Assembly (NCBI GenBank): GCA_000482145.1
Contig: AUXH01000005.1
Location: 32,712-96,711 of the forward strand
Origin: Strigomonas culicis
Taxonomy: Eukaryota > Euglenozoa > Kinetoplastea > Trypanosomatida > Trypanosomatidae
Length of the DNA stretch: 64,000 bases
Direction: 5' to 3'
The notes beneath the pieces were generated by a model that saw only the letters and a program-made list of their open reading frames with translations, ran no database searches and was not told the DNA's origin. Position numbers and translations under genes: made by a program. Of this stretch, positions 9,904-19,381 are shown in pieces (positions within the stretch are counted from its first letter, which is position 1; each line of letters opens with the position of its first letter).

Positions 9904-10054
9904 CTTCTGTTTTCATTATCATTGCTTTTATATGCATGAAACCCAACTTACAATGCCATAATAAACGTTTGTGTTCGCATAGTAGAACATATGTGTGTGA
10001 TTACTCCATCTGCACGTCGACAAAAAAAAAGGGAGGGAATCCGTGCCTACCCCG

Positions 10055-10714
10055 CTACACGCACATGTACACGAGAAACAAGAGAATAATCGCCGCGCCG
10101 AAGTCCGTGGGTATCCTCAACTGCCTCTCATGGAAGTCTCTCGCAAACTCGCACGGGGCGACGTTGGCCTGCACAAACTTGGGCCCGCTCTGACTGATGC
10201 AGTCGTACTTGGTGTGCAGGATGTGGTTGACGTGCGCCATCGTCGCGTGCATAAGCTGCGGCGCCGCGGCCGCGGCCATCAGCCAGACGGGAAACAACAG
10301 GATCTGGTGAAACAGCATGCCGACGCGCCACGGGATGGCGTCCATCGGCGCCTTCTCCTGCAGTACGAGGAGCCACTCTTTCTGGATCTCTGATTTCTTA
10401 CTCAGCTCCGTCATCATGGGGGGAATGAGCGCGGAGCGGGTCGGGTACTGGCAGAAGACGGAAAAGTAATGCACCATCGACAGTGCGAAGAGGGGCGTCA
10501 TCGTCAGCGACTCCACGAGTGAAAAATGGCGCGCGTGGTTCTTGTCGAAGCGTTTCGGCACGTCGGTGATGAAGAGGTTGTGCCCGGCGAGAAAGTTCCC
10601 GAGGAACTCCCCGCCCTCCTTCGGATACCACTTCTCAAAGGACGACTGGGCTTTTTTGATGCGGTCCGTCACGTTTTGCGGTCCTGCCCGCAGCCGCAAG
10701 CTCCTCCGTAGCAT
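10055..10714 (-). CDS. mitochondrial alternative-oxidase-like protein lacking iron ligands
   Basis: This 219-residue protein begins with a short basic presequence-like stretch (MLRRSLRLRAG). Two regions resemble alternative oxidase by eye. FSLVESLTMTPLFALSMVHYF parallels the first-helix signature (FLETVAGVPGMVGAMLRHL). WRVGMLFHQILLFPVWLMA and APQLMHATMAHVNHILHTKY parallel the long hydrophobic helix and the SPRFVHRFVGYLEEEAVITYT region. The first glutamate is kept, but the ExxH ligand pair reads QKEW and the EEE of the later ligand helix reads NHI. No DEAEHR motif follows. Iron binding and oxidase activity therefore look absent. The last 20 residues form another hydrophobic segment. The similarity is weak and needs a profile comparison; the safe call is a membrane-associated mitochondrial protein. 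Confidence 0.7.
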   Translation of the reverse strand: MLRRSLRLRAGPQNVTDRIKKAQSSFEKWYPKEGGEFLGNFLAGHNLFITDVPKRFDKNHARHFSLVESLTMTPLFALSMVHYFSVFCQYPTRSALIPPMMTELSKKSEIQKEWLLVLQEKAPMDAIPWRVGMLFHQILLFPVWLMAAAAAPQLMHATMAHVNHILHTKYDCISQSGPKFVQANVAPCEFARDFHERQLRIPTDFGAAIILLFLVYMCV

Positions 10715-11034
10715 GGCGCACGTAAGGGAGAGTTATTCGAGGGTGTTTCGCTACATGTACAAGCGTGTGAGTAGAAGAAAGGTGGGAGAAAGAGAGGGAG
10801 ATGATAGGAAGAAGGGAGTAGTGGTAAGCAACAGGTCACATGCATCGCGCCATGACAAGGATGATATGGAATGACGCGCAATACAAAACACAGTTTGCCT
10901 GCTGTGCCGAACTTCATGAACGTCCTTTTTTTTTTGCTTTTTTGTTTGGTTTTTGAAATGAATAAAATAAAAGGAAATTAAAAATAAAGAAGCAATCAGA
11001 TGCGGATACATTTTCATTCCTTCACTGTTTGGGC
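10715..11034. other. intergenic with purine-rich stretch
   Basis: A purine-rich run on the plus strand at about 10770-10815 gives a pyrimidine tract for the AOX-like transcript. The rest is AT-rich with T-runs near 10926. I see no gene. Confidence 0.55.
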
Positions 11035-11514
11035 TTAGTAGGGGATCATCGCCTCGTAGTCGGCCACGCGGCGCGCGAGCACCTCCACGTTCTTGGGGCG
11101 CACGAAGCCACCGTTGCGGGTGCTCTTCTTGCCGGGGGCCAGGGGCTTGCCGGCCTTCTTGTCCGCGAGGTACTGCTGGAACGCGGCCGTCTTCGCCTTG
11201 AGGGCCTCCTGGCAGCGGGACTTGCGGACGTGCTCGAAGCGCACGCAGATGCGCTTGCGCAAGGTGCGCGTGCGGACCGGCTTGTTGACGATGACGCCGA
11301 CGCCACGGGGTGTGATGTTCCACACGATCCCGGTGCGGCCGTGGTAGTACTTGTGCGGCATGCCGGCGCGCACGGCGGAGTCCGCCACGACATCAACGTA
11401 GTCACCGACCTTGAAGTTGGTCAGGATGGTCGACACGGAGGGCACGCCGTGCTTGCGGAACTTCTTCGCGAAGAGGTGGCGGGTGCCACTTTTGTAGCCG
11501 TAGGAGTGCACCAT
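11035..11514 (-). CDS. RPL21: 60S ribosomal protein eL21
   Basis: This 159-residue protein is full length for eL21. It starts MVHSYGYKSGTRHLFAKKFR and has the diagnostic KVGDYVDVVADSAVRAGMPH, KYYHGRTGIVWNITPRGVGV and VNKPVRTRTLRKRICVRFEH stretches. It is a structural protein of the large ribosomal subunit in the cytosol. The open frame extends upstream as hydrophobic spacer-derived sequence, but the canonical N-terminus begins at the ATG at 11512-11514. A splice acceptor with a strong pyrimidine tract lies only 16 bases upstream of that ATG, which fixes the start. Confidence 0.97.
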   Translation of the reverse strand: MVHSYGYKSGTRHLFAKKFRKHGVPSVSTILTNFKVGDYVDVVADSAVRAGMPHKYYHGRTGIVWNITPRGVGVIVNKPVRTRTLRKRICVRFEHVRKSRCQEALKAKTAAFQQYLADKKAGKPLAPGKKSTRNGGFVRPKNVEVLARRVADYEAMIPY

Positions 11515-11883
11515 TGTGGATCTGAGTTGCTGTGGGAGGGAAAAGCAAGATAGAGGTGTGGGAGAGAATAGAACAATGGGAATAGTGAGAGAAAGAGCGG
11601 GGACTGAAAACTCAACAACAAGAAAAGCGAAAAGAAAACACATTAACAAGGTATCATTCATACATGCACGGTCATACAGACACTGCTGTAAACAAGATAC
11701 CTATTTGCGAGTGGAAAAAAAAAATTGTCTGGTTGTGAAGCTTCCCCTTCGATGTTTTGATGTTCCGAAGTATACAACAGTCTAATTAACGAAAACACAA
11801 GTAGAAGAATGGGAAAAAAGTGGAATTGATAATAAGTATGAAAACACGATAAGCACAAGGGAAAAAAAAAAGATGAACGATGA
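11515..11883. other. intergenic
   Basis: This spacer contains the predicted eL21 splice acceptor at its left end and an A-run near 11717. The remainder is AT-rich and shows no coding frame. Confidence 0.55.
11530..11570 (-). promoter_or_regulatory. predicted trans-splice acceptor of eL21
   Basis: The transcribed strand carries a C/T-rich tract of about 40 bases ending TTTTCCCTCCCACAG, with the AG at 11531-11530. The 5' UTR from there to the eL21 ATG would be 15 bases. This is the clearest spliced-leader acceptor in the window. Confidence 0.65.
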
Positions 11884-13410
11884 TTACTCATTGGAAGTTG
11901 GCTGTGTCGTGGCACGGAGTCGCTTCTCCACATGCGCCTGTAGCTGTTTGTGGAAGCCTTTGTTCGGTCGCACGAATGGACGCACTTGTCGTATGAAATG
12001 GAGGACGTCCTCCACCATCCGGCACGCCAACCTGTGAACACTTCCGGCCTCCTCCTCGTCTCTCTTCAGATCCGAGACGCAACACGTGGGTGGGTGATCC
12101 GCGGGCGTGTGGCAGCCACCGCCAGCACCGCTCTGCATTGCCTCCTGCAGCGCGCGGCGGCTGCGGTCGGACTGGAACAGGTTCAGAAAGTGGTCCAGCA
12201 GGAACAGGGCCGTGAACGTCGTCGAGCGCGACACGCCAGCTATGCAGTGCACCACTACACAGGGCTGGTGCGCACAGGGCCCGTCGTTCGGCACCCCATC
12301 GACGGGCGTGAGCGCGATCGGTCCGGTGTACAGCAGCACCGCCTGCATGCATTTGGACACCAACGCGAAGTACGTCGTGATGTTCTCTTGCGGTTCATCC
12401 TTAAGCGCCAGACACAGCCGCCAGTAGAAGGCTTTTTCCGCAGGTAGCTCCGCCACCGGGGTCGTCTCTGGTGGCGGTGCCGCACGCGGTGCCCTCCGCA
12501 GCCCTGTCGCCGACGGCTGTACACCGGTAGCGTCCCGCGTGGAGGCCGCCCACTCCTCAAACAAGAACTCAGCGACCTCCGCAGCGCTCTTGTCTGTCAG
12601 GACGCACTCACAAGCATCCGAGTCGGGGAGGCTGAGGTCGTCGCTGTCGATGCTGCCCGTTGCCCAGCACAACTCGCTGTCCGTCGTCAGTGGCACATCG
12701 ATCGCCATCGCCACCATCGCGTCGCCTGGCTCTACCGCGCCCGCCGGCTGTGGCGCCGCCGATGCAGGGGCTTCCGCTGTGGGAGACTGCCTCTGCGGCA
12801 CGGCAATGGGATAGGAGCTCACCAGCGTGTCTTTGCCGCCGGTGGCCGTGCGGGCTGCAAAGGTGCCGGGCTTCGGTGGTCGATCCGGTTTCACACGCGT
12901 CACGCAGCGCAGCTCCAGACGGGAGGCAGAGCAGGTCGGGACACACGCGTTCACGACGAGATACAGAAGGTGCGGCGCATCCGTGGTGCACGCCGCGGCG
13001 CCTGCCACACCGGCGCCGTCGGTCCCCTTCACCGCCTTCGCCGCTTTGGTTCCGTTGCTCTTTGCTGGGTACAGCAGGTCCTGGCGCAGCTTCAGCACGT
13101 TGGATACGTCGGCCAGCGCACCAAGGTACAGCGAGGGCGCGACCTCGTGCGGTCGGAAACGCGTCTCCCTGCCGGGCGACCGTGTGGAGGGCAGCGGGAG
13201 CCACACATCAGGTGCTGACTGGCGTTCCTTTTTGTTCGCCGCGGTGGCGGGTGCCACATCCCCCAGTCCCTCCGTATCGCGCTGCGGCGACACAGACGCT
13301 CCACCAGGGGTGAACAACTTCACCACCTCGGATGATGGCCTACGACATTGCTGCAAGTAGAAGCGGTGGAGCGGTATCACCTCTGCCGTGGGGACGGGGA
13401 GGTCCGCCAT
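11884..13410 (-). CDS. dual-specificity protein phosphatase with long insertion
   Basis: This 508-residue protein has a split dual-specificity phosphatase domain. At about residue 95, EVAPSLYLGALADVSNV matches the family's PSLYLG start. At about 340-355, DEPQENITTYFALVSKCMQA matches the D-x-x-x-x-NI-x-x-HF region before the active site. At about 387 lies the P-loop VVVHCIAGVSRSTTF, with Cys, Arg and Ser of HCxxGxSRS intact, so it should be active. About 230 low-complexity residues rich in Ala, Pro and Thr separate the first element from the catalytic part, where typical family members have roughly 40. The C-terminal helix (VRPFVRPNKGFHKQL) is typical. The start at the ATG at 13408-13410 (MADLPVP) is chosen because upstream codons are spacer-like. 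Confidence 0.88.
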   Translation of the reverse strand: MADLPVPTAEVIPLHRFYLQQCRRPSSEVVKLFTPGGASVSPQRDTEGLGDVAPATAANKKERQSAPDVWLPLPSTRSPGRETRFRPHEVAPSLYLGALADVSNVLKLRQDLLYPAKSNGTKAAKAVKGTDGAGVAGAAACTTDAPHLLYLVVNACVPTCSASRLELRCVTRVKPDRPPKPGTFAARTATGGKDTLVSSYPIAVPQRQSPTAEAPASAAPQPAGAVEPGDAMVAMAIDVPLTTDSELCWATGSIDSDDLSLPDSDACECVLTDKSAAEVAEFLFEEWAASTRDATGVQPSATGLRRAPRAAPPPETTPVAELPAEKAFYWRLCLALKDEPQENITTYFALVSKCMQAVLLYTGPIALTPVDGVPNDGPCAHQPCVVVHCIAGVSRSTTFTALFLLDHFLNLFQSDRSRRALQEAMQSGAGGGCHTPADHPPTCCVSDLKRDEEEAGSVHRLACRMVEDVLHFIRQVRPFVRPNKGFHKQLQAHVEKRLRATTQPTSNE

Positions 13411-14311
13411 GCTGGTGCACGTAAACTGTATTACGCGCGAGCGATAAATAGTATGCTTCACAAAGGAAAAGAAAAAAAACTTGTAGAAGTGGAGTTGTGA
13501 GAAATGAGAAAGACGGAGTAAAAAGGGTAGCAGAAAAATGTACCTGTTGCTTGTCTCCACCGTCATCTCATCATGCACGGTGTTGACCTCTCGTGGAGGG
13601 AGAAGCAATGCATAAAAGCATACAGTACATCCATAAAAGAGGAACAACGTGTAAAAAATGCAGGAATCACACAATCAATGAAACACACATACATATACAT
13701 GTATAGATATGTACGACTAAATCCAAGTTGACACTCATATATGTATCTATGCATCGATGTATATGTGTGGGTGTTTGAGCCAGCATTCGAAAAAAAAGCT
13801 AACAAAGGGGGTATAAAAAAACACACAAAAAAAATGTCATACAGAGAGGGCGAATTATATAAAAAGATGTTATATATACACACCTCATTTTTAATGAAAA
13901 AGAAAGCACTTTATTATACCTTTTCAGTTTAGTTTCTTGCTTTTTTTTATTTTTCAAACCACACGCGAGAGATGACACTCTCTGTAGATTATTTATTGAG
14001 ATGAAGATCACGTTTACTTCATTGAATCCTAAGAGACTTGCAAAAATATCAACGTTTTTGCTTTTTCTTTCTATTTCTGAGAAATAAAATATGATGAAAA
14101 AAAGTCACATATGCACAAGAATATATATACGTAATGATAAACAAAAAATACGAAACGAGTTTACGTTTTTTAGCGTTTATTCTTCATAAATAAAAAAAGG
14201 AACAGTGTAAGAACTAAGAAGAAAACTGGGAATGCAAGGTAAAAGGGAACAACGAAACAAGTGTCTACAATTATCGATTTAAAGCAAAAAAAAAACACAG
14301 ATAACACTTCT
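13411..14311. other. long AT-rich intergenic region
   Basis: This is about 900 bases of AT-rich sequence with A- and T-runs and short TA repeats. Small open frames on both strands have no coding character. It is long for this window and is probably mostly the 3' UTR of the four-TM protein gene to its right. Confidence 0.55.
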
Positions 14312-14878
14312 CTACGCATAGAAGGACAAAATGGTGATGGCCAAGAACCCACCAGCGGCGCCGACCGTCAGTCCAAAGGCCTCCACCAACTTGTAGTTCT
14401 GGCTCTTGATGCTCTCAAATTCGAAGAGACCGTTATAGGTCTCCGAGTCGGAGGCGCACCCGTTAAGGGTGTAGGTGGACGCCACCAAGCCCGTGTTGGC
14501 CGTGAAGCACGCGAAAGAGAGGAAGGAGAAGACGACCAGCAGCAAGGCGAGGAAGCAGCTCTGGCGGACGAAGAGAAATGCAAAGCTGAAGAAGGTGCCG
14601 ATGCCGCCGAGGCCCGCGCCGCCCACCGCCAGCGCCGCGGAGGCGGTGTAGAAGATCTTGGTCTTGCCACAGGTGAGGTCGCGCGTGTAGGCCCTCGTGT
14701 AGGTGTGGATGGTTTTGCCCTCGTAGGTCACATTTGACTGATACTCGCGGTACCAGTAGTAGATGGCGTTCTTGTTTCCGAGCGACTCCTTACGGAACAA
14801 GGGGAACAGCAGGGAACAAGTGGCCGCACCCGTCATGATGACGAAGAGGATGAACACAATGATACGAATGCAGTACAT
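14312..14878 (-). CDS. four-transmembrane protein, amastin-like topology
   Basis: This 188-residue protein has hydrophobic segments at about 4-25, 78-102, 107-128 and 165-187. A roughly 50-residue loop after the first contains tyrosines, an NVT glycosylation site and a cysteine. A roughly 35-residue loop between the third and fourth has a further cysteine. Length, spacing and small-residue-rich helices match the amastin/tuzin-associated class of trypanosomatid surface proteins, but I do not see the classical amastin cysteine/tryptophan signature, so another four-TM family is possible. The ATG at 14876-14878 starts directly with the first membrane segment. The long downstream spacer is reminiscent of amastin 3' UTRs, which regulate stage-specific expression in Leishmania and T. 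cruzi. Confidence 0.72.
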   Translation of the reverse strand: MYCIRIIVFILFVIMTGAATCSLLFPLFRKESLGNKNAIYYWYREYQSNVTYEGKTIHTYTRAYTRDLTCGKTKIFYTASAALAVGGAGLGGIGTFFSFAFLFVRQSCFLALLLVVFSFLSFACFTANTGLVASTYTLNGCASDSETYNGLFEFESIKSQNYKLVEAFGLTVGAAGGFLAITILSFYA

Positions 14879-15162
14879 GATGACTCAAGATCTACGAATA
14901 GAAGTAATGAAACGAAATAAAAAAAGAGATTTTTTAATAAAGCAAGTCTATTAGAGCACTGGGGTTGTTATAATCTATGATGAAAGTGACAGAAAGGAGC
15001 GCGCAGTGAAGGTGGGGAGAAGGAGGGATGTCGAACAATAGTATTCTCTTTTCTTTTTACCTTGCAGAAAAAGAGAAGGAAATGTATTAGCACTCCCATC
15101 AGTAGAACAAACGTGTGTGAATAAGTGCGGATGTCTGTGTATGAACCAATGTACAAATAAGA

Positions 15163-16602
15163 CTAGGAAAACAATCGACGGATCTTCTTGTGCCTCTCCG
15201 CTTCCTCGCTGCGCTTTACAGGCACCGCGGAAGGAGCCCTTGGTGGTGTACTAAAATCGCTCGGTACGCCAGAGAGACTCGTGTCCTCCCCTTCCCGCTG
15301 CCGCTTCTGGGACACCGCCGGCAAAGCACCATCTGTTGGTGGCGCGGCGACGGCCACTGGCAGCGGGGTGCGACTCTCAGACGCGCCGGGCCCCTTCACC
15401 GGCGCGTTGCTGTTGCAGCAGAACTCGTTCGCCTCGTCGCGCGCGAAGCGAGTCATGTTGGTGGCGAAGCGGCACAGCGGCTGCAGCGCGGGCGCGACCG
15501 GCAGCCCGCGCAGCAGCTCCGCGGCGACCTGCTGTTGCTGGCGCCGCCACCCGTCCTCGCCCTGATTGACCGCGAGCCGCCGCTCGTTGAGGAAGAAGAG
15601 CTGCTCCGTGATGCTCTCCGGCGTGCGGCCGGCCTCGCGGCACAGCAGCAGCACCGCCTCGCTGAGCGCCACGCGCTGCGCCAGCAGCGGCTCCAGCACC
15701 ATCTCGCGGTAGAAGTCCTCCGCGTGGAACCGGCGCTCCGGCGCGCTGTGCGGAGAAGACGGGAGGCCCGCCGGCGGCGTCACCACAACCGCGCGCACCC
15801 GCTCGCACACCAGCGGCAGCGTCAGCTTGATGGAAAAGGCGTCGACAATGGGCAGATGGGTGGTTATGGAGAGGGTGAGTCGGTCGGGGAAGAGGCGGTG
15901 GCCGTAGCCGACCGTCCGGGTGCTGAAGACGGACTCTGCTAGAGGTACTTGTACTTCCACCACGGCACCCTCGTCCTCCGCGCGGTTGGGGGACCCCACT
16001 GCGGTGTTGCCGTGGACCTCTGTTGGGCTGTCGGCCGCCATGCTGCTCTGCAGCCGCCGGAGGACCTCCGCCATGGCCACCTCCACGGACGGAAAACTGG
16101 TTTTCACAAACTCCGAGAGGTCTGTGAGGGTGCAGCGGCCGCCCCAGAGGCAGCCCCCGCCGTCCGAGAGGAGCACCGCAATACCCTCCCGCACGTGGAA
16201 GACAGATTTCAAAAAGGCTGTACAGGTCGCCGTCGACACCGCAGCGCTCTCCGCAGCCACAGCAGACTCGTGCGGCGCCAACTCCGGCACCGCGGGAGGC
16301 GGCATCGCTTTTTCTCTTTTTGCCGCAGCGCTCCGCTTGGACATCGCCTTCTTCGCGGACCGTCCCGGAGACTTCTTTTCCACCGTCTCGCTATCGGCAT
16401 CCTCGTCGTCTAAGAACTTGGACAAGTGCAGGGAGCGGCCGGCGAGGCCAGAGCTCAGCCGCTTCGGCGTCGACGTCGGACGGTCCGTCTCCGCGACAGA
16501 CGTGTGAGACAGACCCGCATCCAGCGAGGGCTCGCGCACAAGCACCTCGGACCAGTTCGTGTCTCGCAACAGCACACGCAGTGTCTCCGATAGGGAAAGC
16601 AT
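15163..16602 (-). CDS. hypothetical protein, probably nuclear
   Basis: I do not recognise this 479-residue protein. The N-terminal 40 residues look helical. Residues 60-130 are basic and low complexity, with several Lys/Arg clusters (SAKKAMSKRSAAAKREK) that could serve as a nuclear localisation signal. The middle (about 130-380) looks folded, with alternating hydrophobic strands and helices (TRTVGYGHRLFPDRLTLSI, EAVLLLCREAGRTPESITEQ). The C-terminus is Ser/Pro-rich and ends in a basic tail (ERHKKIRRLFS). The ATG at 16600-16602 is the first in frame. No catalytic motif is visible. Confidence 0.72.
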   Translation of the reverse strand: MLSLSETLRVLLRDTNWSEVLVREPSLDAGLSHTSVAETDRPTSTPKRLSSGLAGRSLHLSKFLDDEDADSETVEKKSPGRSAKKAMSKRSAAAKREKAMPPPAVPELAPHESAVAAESAAVSTATCTAFLKSVFHVREGIAVLLSDGGGCLWGGRCTLTDLSEFVKTSFPSVEVAMAEVLRRLQSSMAADSPTEVHGNTAVGSPNRAEDEGAVVEVQVPLAESVFSTRTVGYGHRLFPDRLTLSITTHLPIVDAFSIKLTLPLVCERVRAVVVTPPAGLPSSPHSAPERRFHAEDFYREMVLEPLLAQRVALSEAVLLLCREAGRTPESITEQLFFLNERRLAVNQGEDGWRRQQQQVAAELLRGLPVAPALQPLCRFATNMTRFARDEANEFCCNSNAPVKGPGASESRTPLPVAVAAPPTDGALPAVSQKRQREGEDTSLSGVPSDFSTPPRAPSAVPVKRSEEAERHKKIRRLFS

Positions 16603-16835
16603 CGACTACCTAATGAGAAAAAGGGCAATTCCACTTGCTATACTCTAAGTTTACAGTAATGAAATGATCAAAAGAAGAAGAGTGGAGAGGATGGTAGTGG
16701 TATTCTTGTGCAGAACAGATGCTGATGCATCAGTGAAGCGTGCAGAAAACAACGAGGATGACACAAATCACAGACACTATGCCAAACGAAAGGGCAAATG
16801 GATATCATAACATTAGTAAGAAAAACGTGGAGCTG

Positions 16836-19381
16836 TTACTGCAGCGCAAGGGCCTCCGAAACCGTACGACCGAGATACCCCTGCATCATGTGCTCCATTA
16901 CTAAAACGACGTGGTGGACCTTCCGACGCGTCCCCTCCTGCTGCGCCAGCGTTTTGCTCAGATGGCGGTAGCTGGGTCCCACCAGGCAGCGCACACGATG
17001 GGCGATCGCCTCGCGCATCGCGTGCGTGTTCTCCTCTCCAGACTTCTGTCCCTCGCCCTTATTGGAGCCCATCTTGGGCAGCGCGTACTGTATGATCAGC
17101 TCCACCGAGTCGAGCCGCGCCAGGTAGGCCTGGTCGCGGCCAAAGTGCATCTGGAAGTCCGTCAGCACGAGCACCTCGGCCTCTCCGCTGCAGAAGGTCT
17201 CCACGCTGCTCGTCAGCCGCAGGAGCGCCGCGCGGCGGTCACTGCCCGACTCGCGCAGCGCGACCTCCAGCGCCCGCGCCAGCGTGTCCTGCTCGCGCCG
17301 CGACGTGGTGCAGATGACGACGGCCGGCCGCTGCCACGCCGCGCGGCTCTCGCCCGTCGGCGCCGTCGGCGGCGCGGCGGCGTCGCCGGCGAAGAAGTGG
17401 TCCAGGATGAGCGCGGCGGTCTGACTGGCCTTGAACACATCCATCTCTTCGTAGCTGAGCCGGCGCGGCCGCGCGTGGGCCTCGGACCCGTCCCGCGGCT
17501 CCGCGCTGGCCGCCACCGCGACCACCTCCGAGTGGAGGAAGGACCACACGGACGCGTCGAGCTGCCCGCACCACACCCAGCGCTCGCCGGCGCCGGGCAG
17601 GATGTTCTGCTGCACGTGCGCGTAGACCTCCTGCGGCGCGTGGTCGCAGGTGAAGCAAAACTGGCAGTCCACATCGACGCCGGTGACCAGTGCGGTCCAC
17701 CACTCCGTCGGGAACTTGTCGCTGAAGAGCGGGTGCAGCACGCGCTCCGCGTCGGTCAGCACAAAGGCGCGCGTCTCCTCCAGCCGCAGCAGCGGCACGT
17801 TGCCGTCCACCGCGCGCAGGCTCTCCTGCAGCCCGCTGAGCGTACAGATGAGCACCGGCGCGCGCGACCGCAGGTAGGCCGGCAGCCACGACGTCGGTCG
17901 GGCCGCCTGCGCATCAGGCGGCGCGGCGTGCGCCATGGCCGTCGGGTCCGCCTCCGGCGCAGGCGGCAGCGGCTCCGCTGGGGGTGCCGCGACGGGCGCG
18001 GGCGGGGGCTGCGGCTGCTCCCGCTCGCAGCTGTCGGAGCGGCGGTGGTGGTTGCTGTGCGACGTGCGGCTGCGCCGGCGGTCCCCCTCCTCTCTCCTGC
18101 CCCGGTCCTCCCGCCGGCGTCGGTGGCGCGACCGCTCGTAGCTGCTCACACTGCTGCTGCGGTCCTCGCCGCTGTAGGAACGGTGGCGGCGGCGGCGGTG
18201 GCGCTCATCGCGGGACTGGTGGTGTCCGCCGGCACTGACACGGTCGTCGTCGTCCGCTTCTCGATGGCGGCGGTGTTCGCGCGTGTGCCGGTCGCGCTCG
18301 TCCCGCTCGCGGCTGCGGTTCTTCGGCCTGTCCTCCGGCGGCATGACGGGGCAGGCGGCCTGCTGCACGAGCCGCATCAGCTCATGCACCGGGGGCGGGG
18401 CCTCCGCTGGTGGCACGGGCGCCACGGCGCTCGGCACCTGGACCGCCTCCGCCGCCTCCTCGTCCGCCTCCACGCCGTGCTCGTCGTAGTCGTACGAGAT
18501 GGGGATGGTGTCGCCTTGCTCCAGGGTGTAGAAGTGGAAGGCGTGCGCGCCGCCGACGGTCGCGAAGAAACGGCAGCACATCTGCACATCGCTGTTCGTC
18601 GAGACGACGACGACCGCCAGCGGCTGTGTCGGCGGCGCCTCCGCCTCCTCCCCGTACGGGTCCGGCAGCGGCGCGGCACAGCGGTCGGCCAGCTCCTGCT
18701 CCGGCAGCGCGCTCAGGTGCTCCAGCACGCGGCACGCCGCGGCGAGGTAGGCGACGGTGCGGCGGCCGCTGCCCCGCGGGCCGTACACGAGGTTGTGGTA
18801 GCCGAGCAGCAGCGTGGGCAGCGCCAGGTGCTGGATGCCCCGCAGCGGCGGCAGCGGCCCCGCAGCGGCCGGGGCCGCGCCGCCCAGTACAAGATCCTGC
18901 AGCTGGAGCAGCTTCGCGGCCTCCACCGCGCCGCCCGCGCCGTCGCGCGGCCCGCCACCGCGGTGGTAGTGCGGGCGCCAGAACTGCCGCAGGCCGGCCA
19001 GCACCGCGGGAGGGATGCGCGAGTCCTCCAGCCGCAGCAGCGGCGGCGGCGCGCGGCCGGCGGGGAAGGACGTGTGCAGCCCGTGCCAGTGCAGGTACGC
19101 CTCCATCTCGTGGGCGTGCGCCTGCTGCGCGGCCACGTACGGCGGCGGGCACCAGCTGCTGTAGGACACGAGGTCGCCCAGCTCGAGCTGCTCCGCCGCG
19201 TCGGCGCCGTCGGTGTCGTCGCCGTCCTTGCGGTACGCGGTGCGCACCGGCGCCTCGCGCTGGGGGACAGGCCGAGCTTGCCGCCGGCCTCGGCCACGAG
19301 CTGCAGCAGCGACTTCTGCGGCGGCTGCGGCACCACCACATCGGTCGACGCGCGGACAAAATGGGGGAAGATCACGTCCAT
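16836..19381 (-). CDS. degenerate DEAD-box helicase-like protein with RS-rich insert, frameshifted
   Basis: Two frames combine into one gene of about 848 residues. The first ATG is at 19379-19381 and its frame is coding-like for about 39 codons. At a run of five G (19262-19266) reading must move to another frame, whose long open part has only a GTG at its 5' end. Beyond that, NLVYGPRGSGRRTVAYL (about 18760-18790) is a Walker A loop, followed by a long RS/RH-rich segment (about 18040-18330) like those of splicing factors. FVLTDAERVLHPLF (about 17740-17780) lies where DEAD-box proteins have LDEADRMLD. VLVLTDFQMHFGRDQAYL and ELIIQYALPK resemble the C-terminal RecA-like lobe. DEAD is replaced by TDAE, so ATP hydrolysis is doubtful. 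The protein is probably nuclear and RNA-related. Confidence 0.75.
19262..19266. other. apparent frameshift in a G homopolymer
   Basis: Five G in a row lie where the ATG-bearing frame stops looking like the protein. One additional base here would join LGLSP directly to QREAPVRTAYRKD and give an uninterrupted reading from 19381 to 16836. The cause may be a sequencing or assembly error in a homopolymer, or a genuine mutation. Confidence 0.65.

Larger units (their letters stand above)
9733..10054. other. intergenic
   Basis: This spacer holds the predicted FKP splice acceptor (see the entry at 9778-9810) and a CT dinucleotide run at 9882-9903. No gene is visible. Confidence 0.55.

Noticed and set aside
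13563..13883. A 106-codon minus-strand frame in the 900-base spacer with hydrophobic sequence
   Set aside because: Its composition is AT-rich and Phe/Tyr/Cys-rich like random spacer, not like the GC-rich genes nearby.
14312..14878. Confident assignment as amastin
   Set aside because: Topology fits but the classical amastin signature in the first loop is not seen, so only amastin-like topology is claimed.
19250..19381. A cis-spliced intron as explanation for the frame change in the RS/DEAD-like gene
   Set aside because: No GT-AG pair with intron-like sequence is visible; the two coding-like frames abut at a homopolymer, so a one-base indel is simpler.
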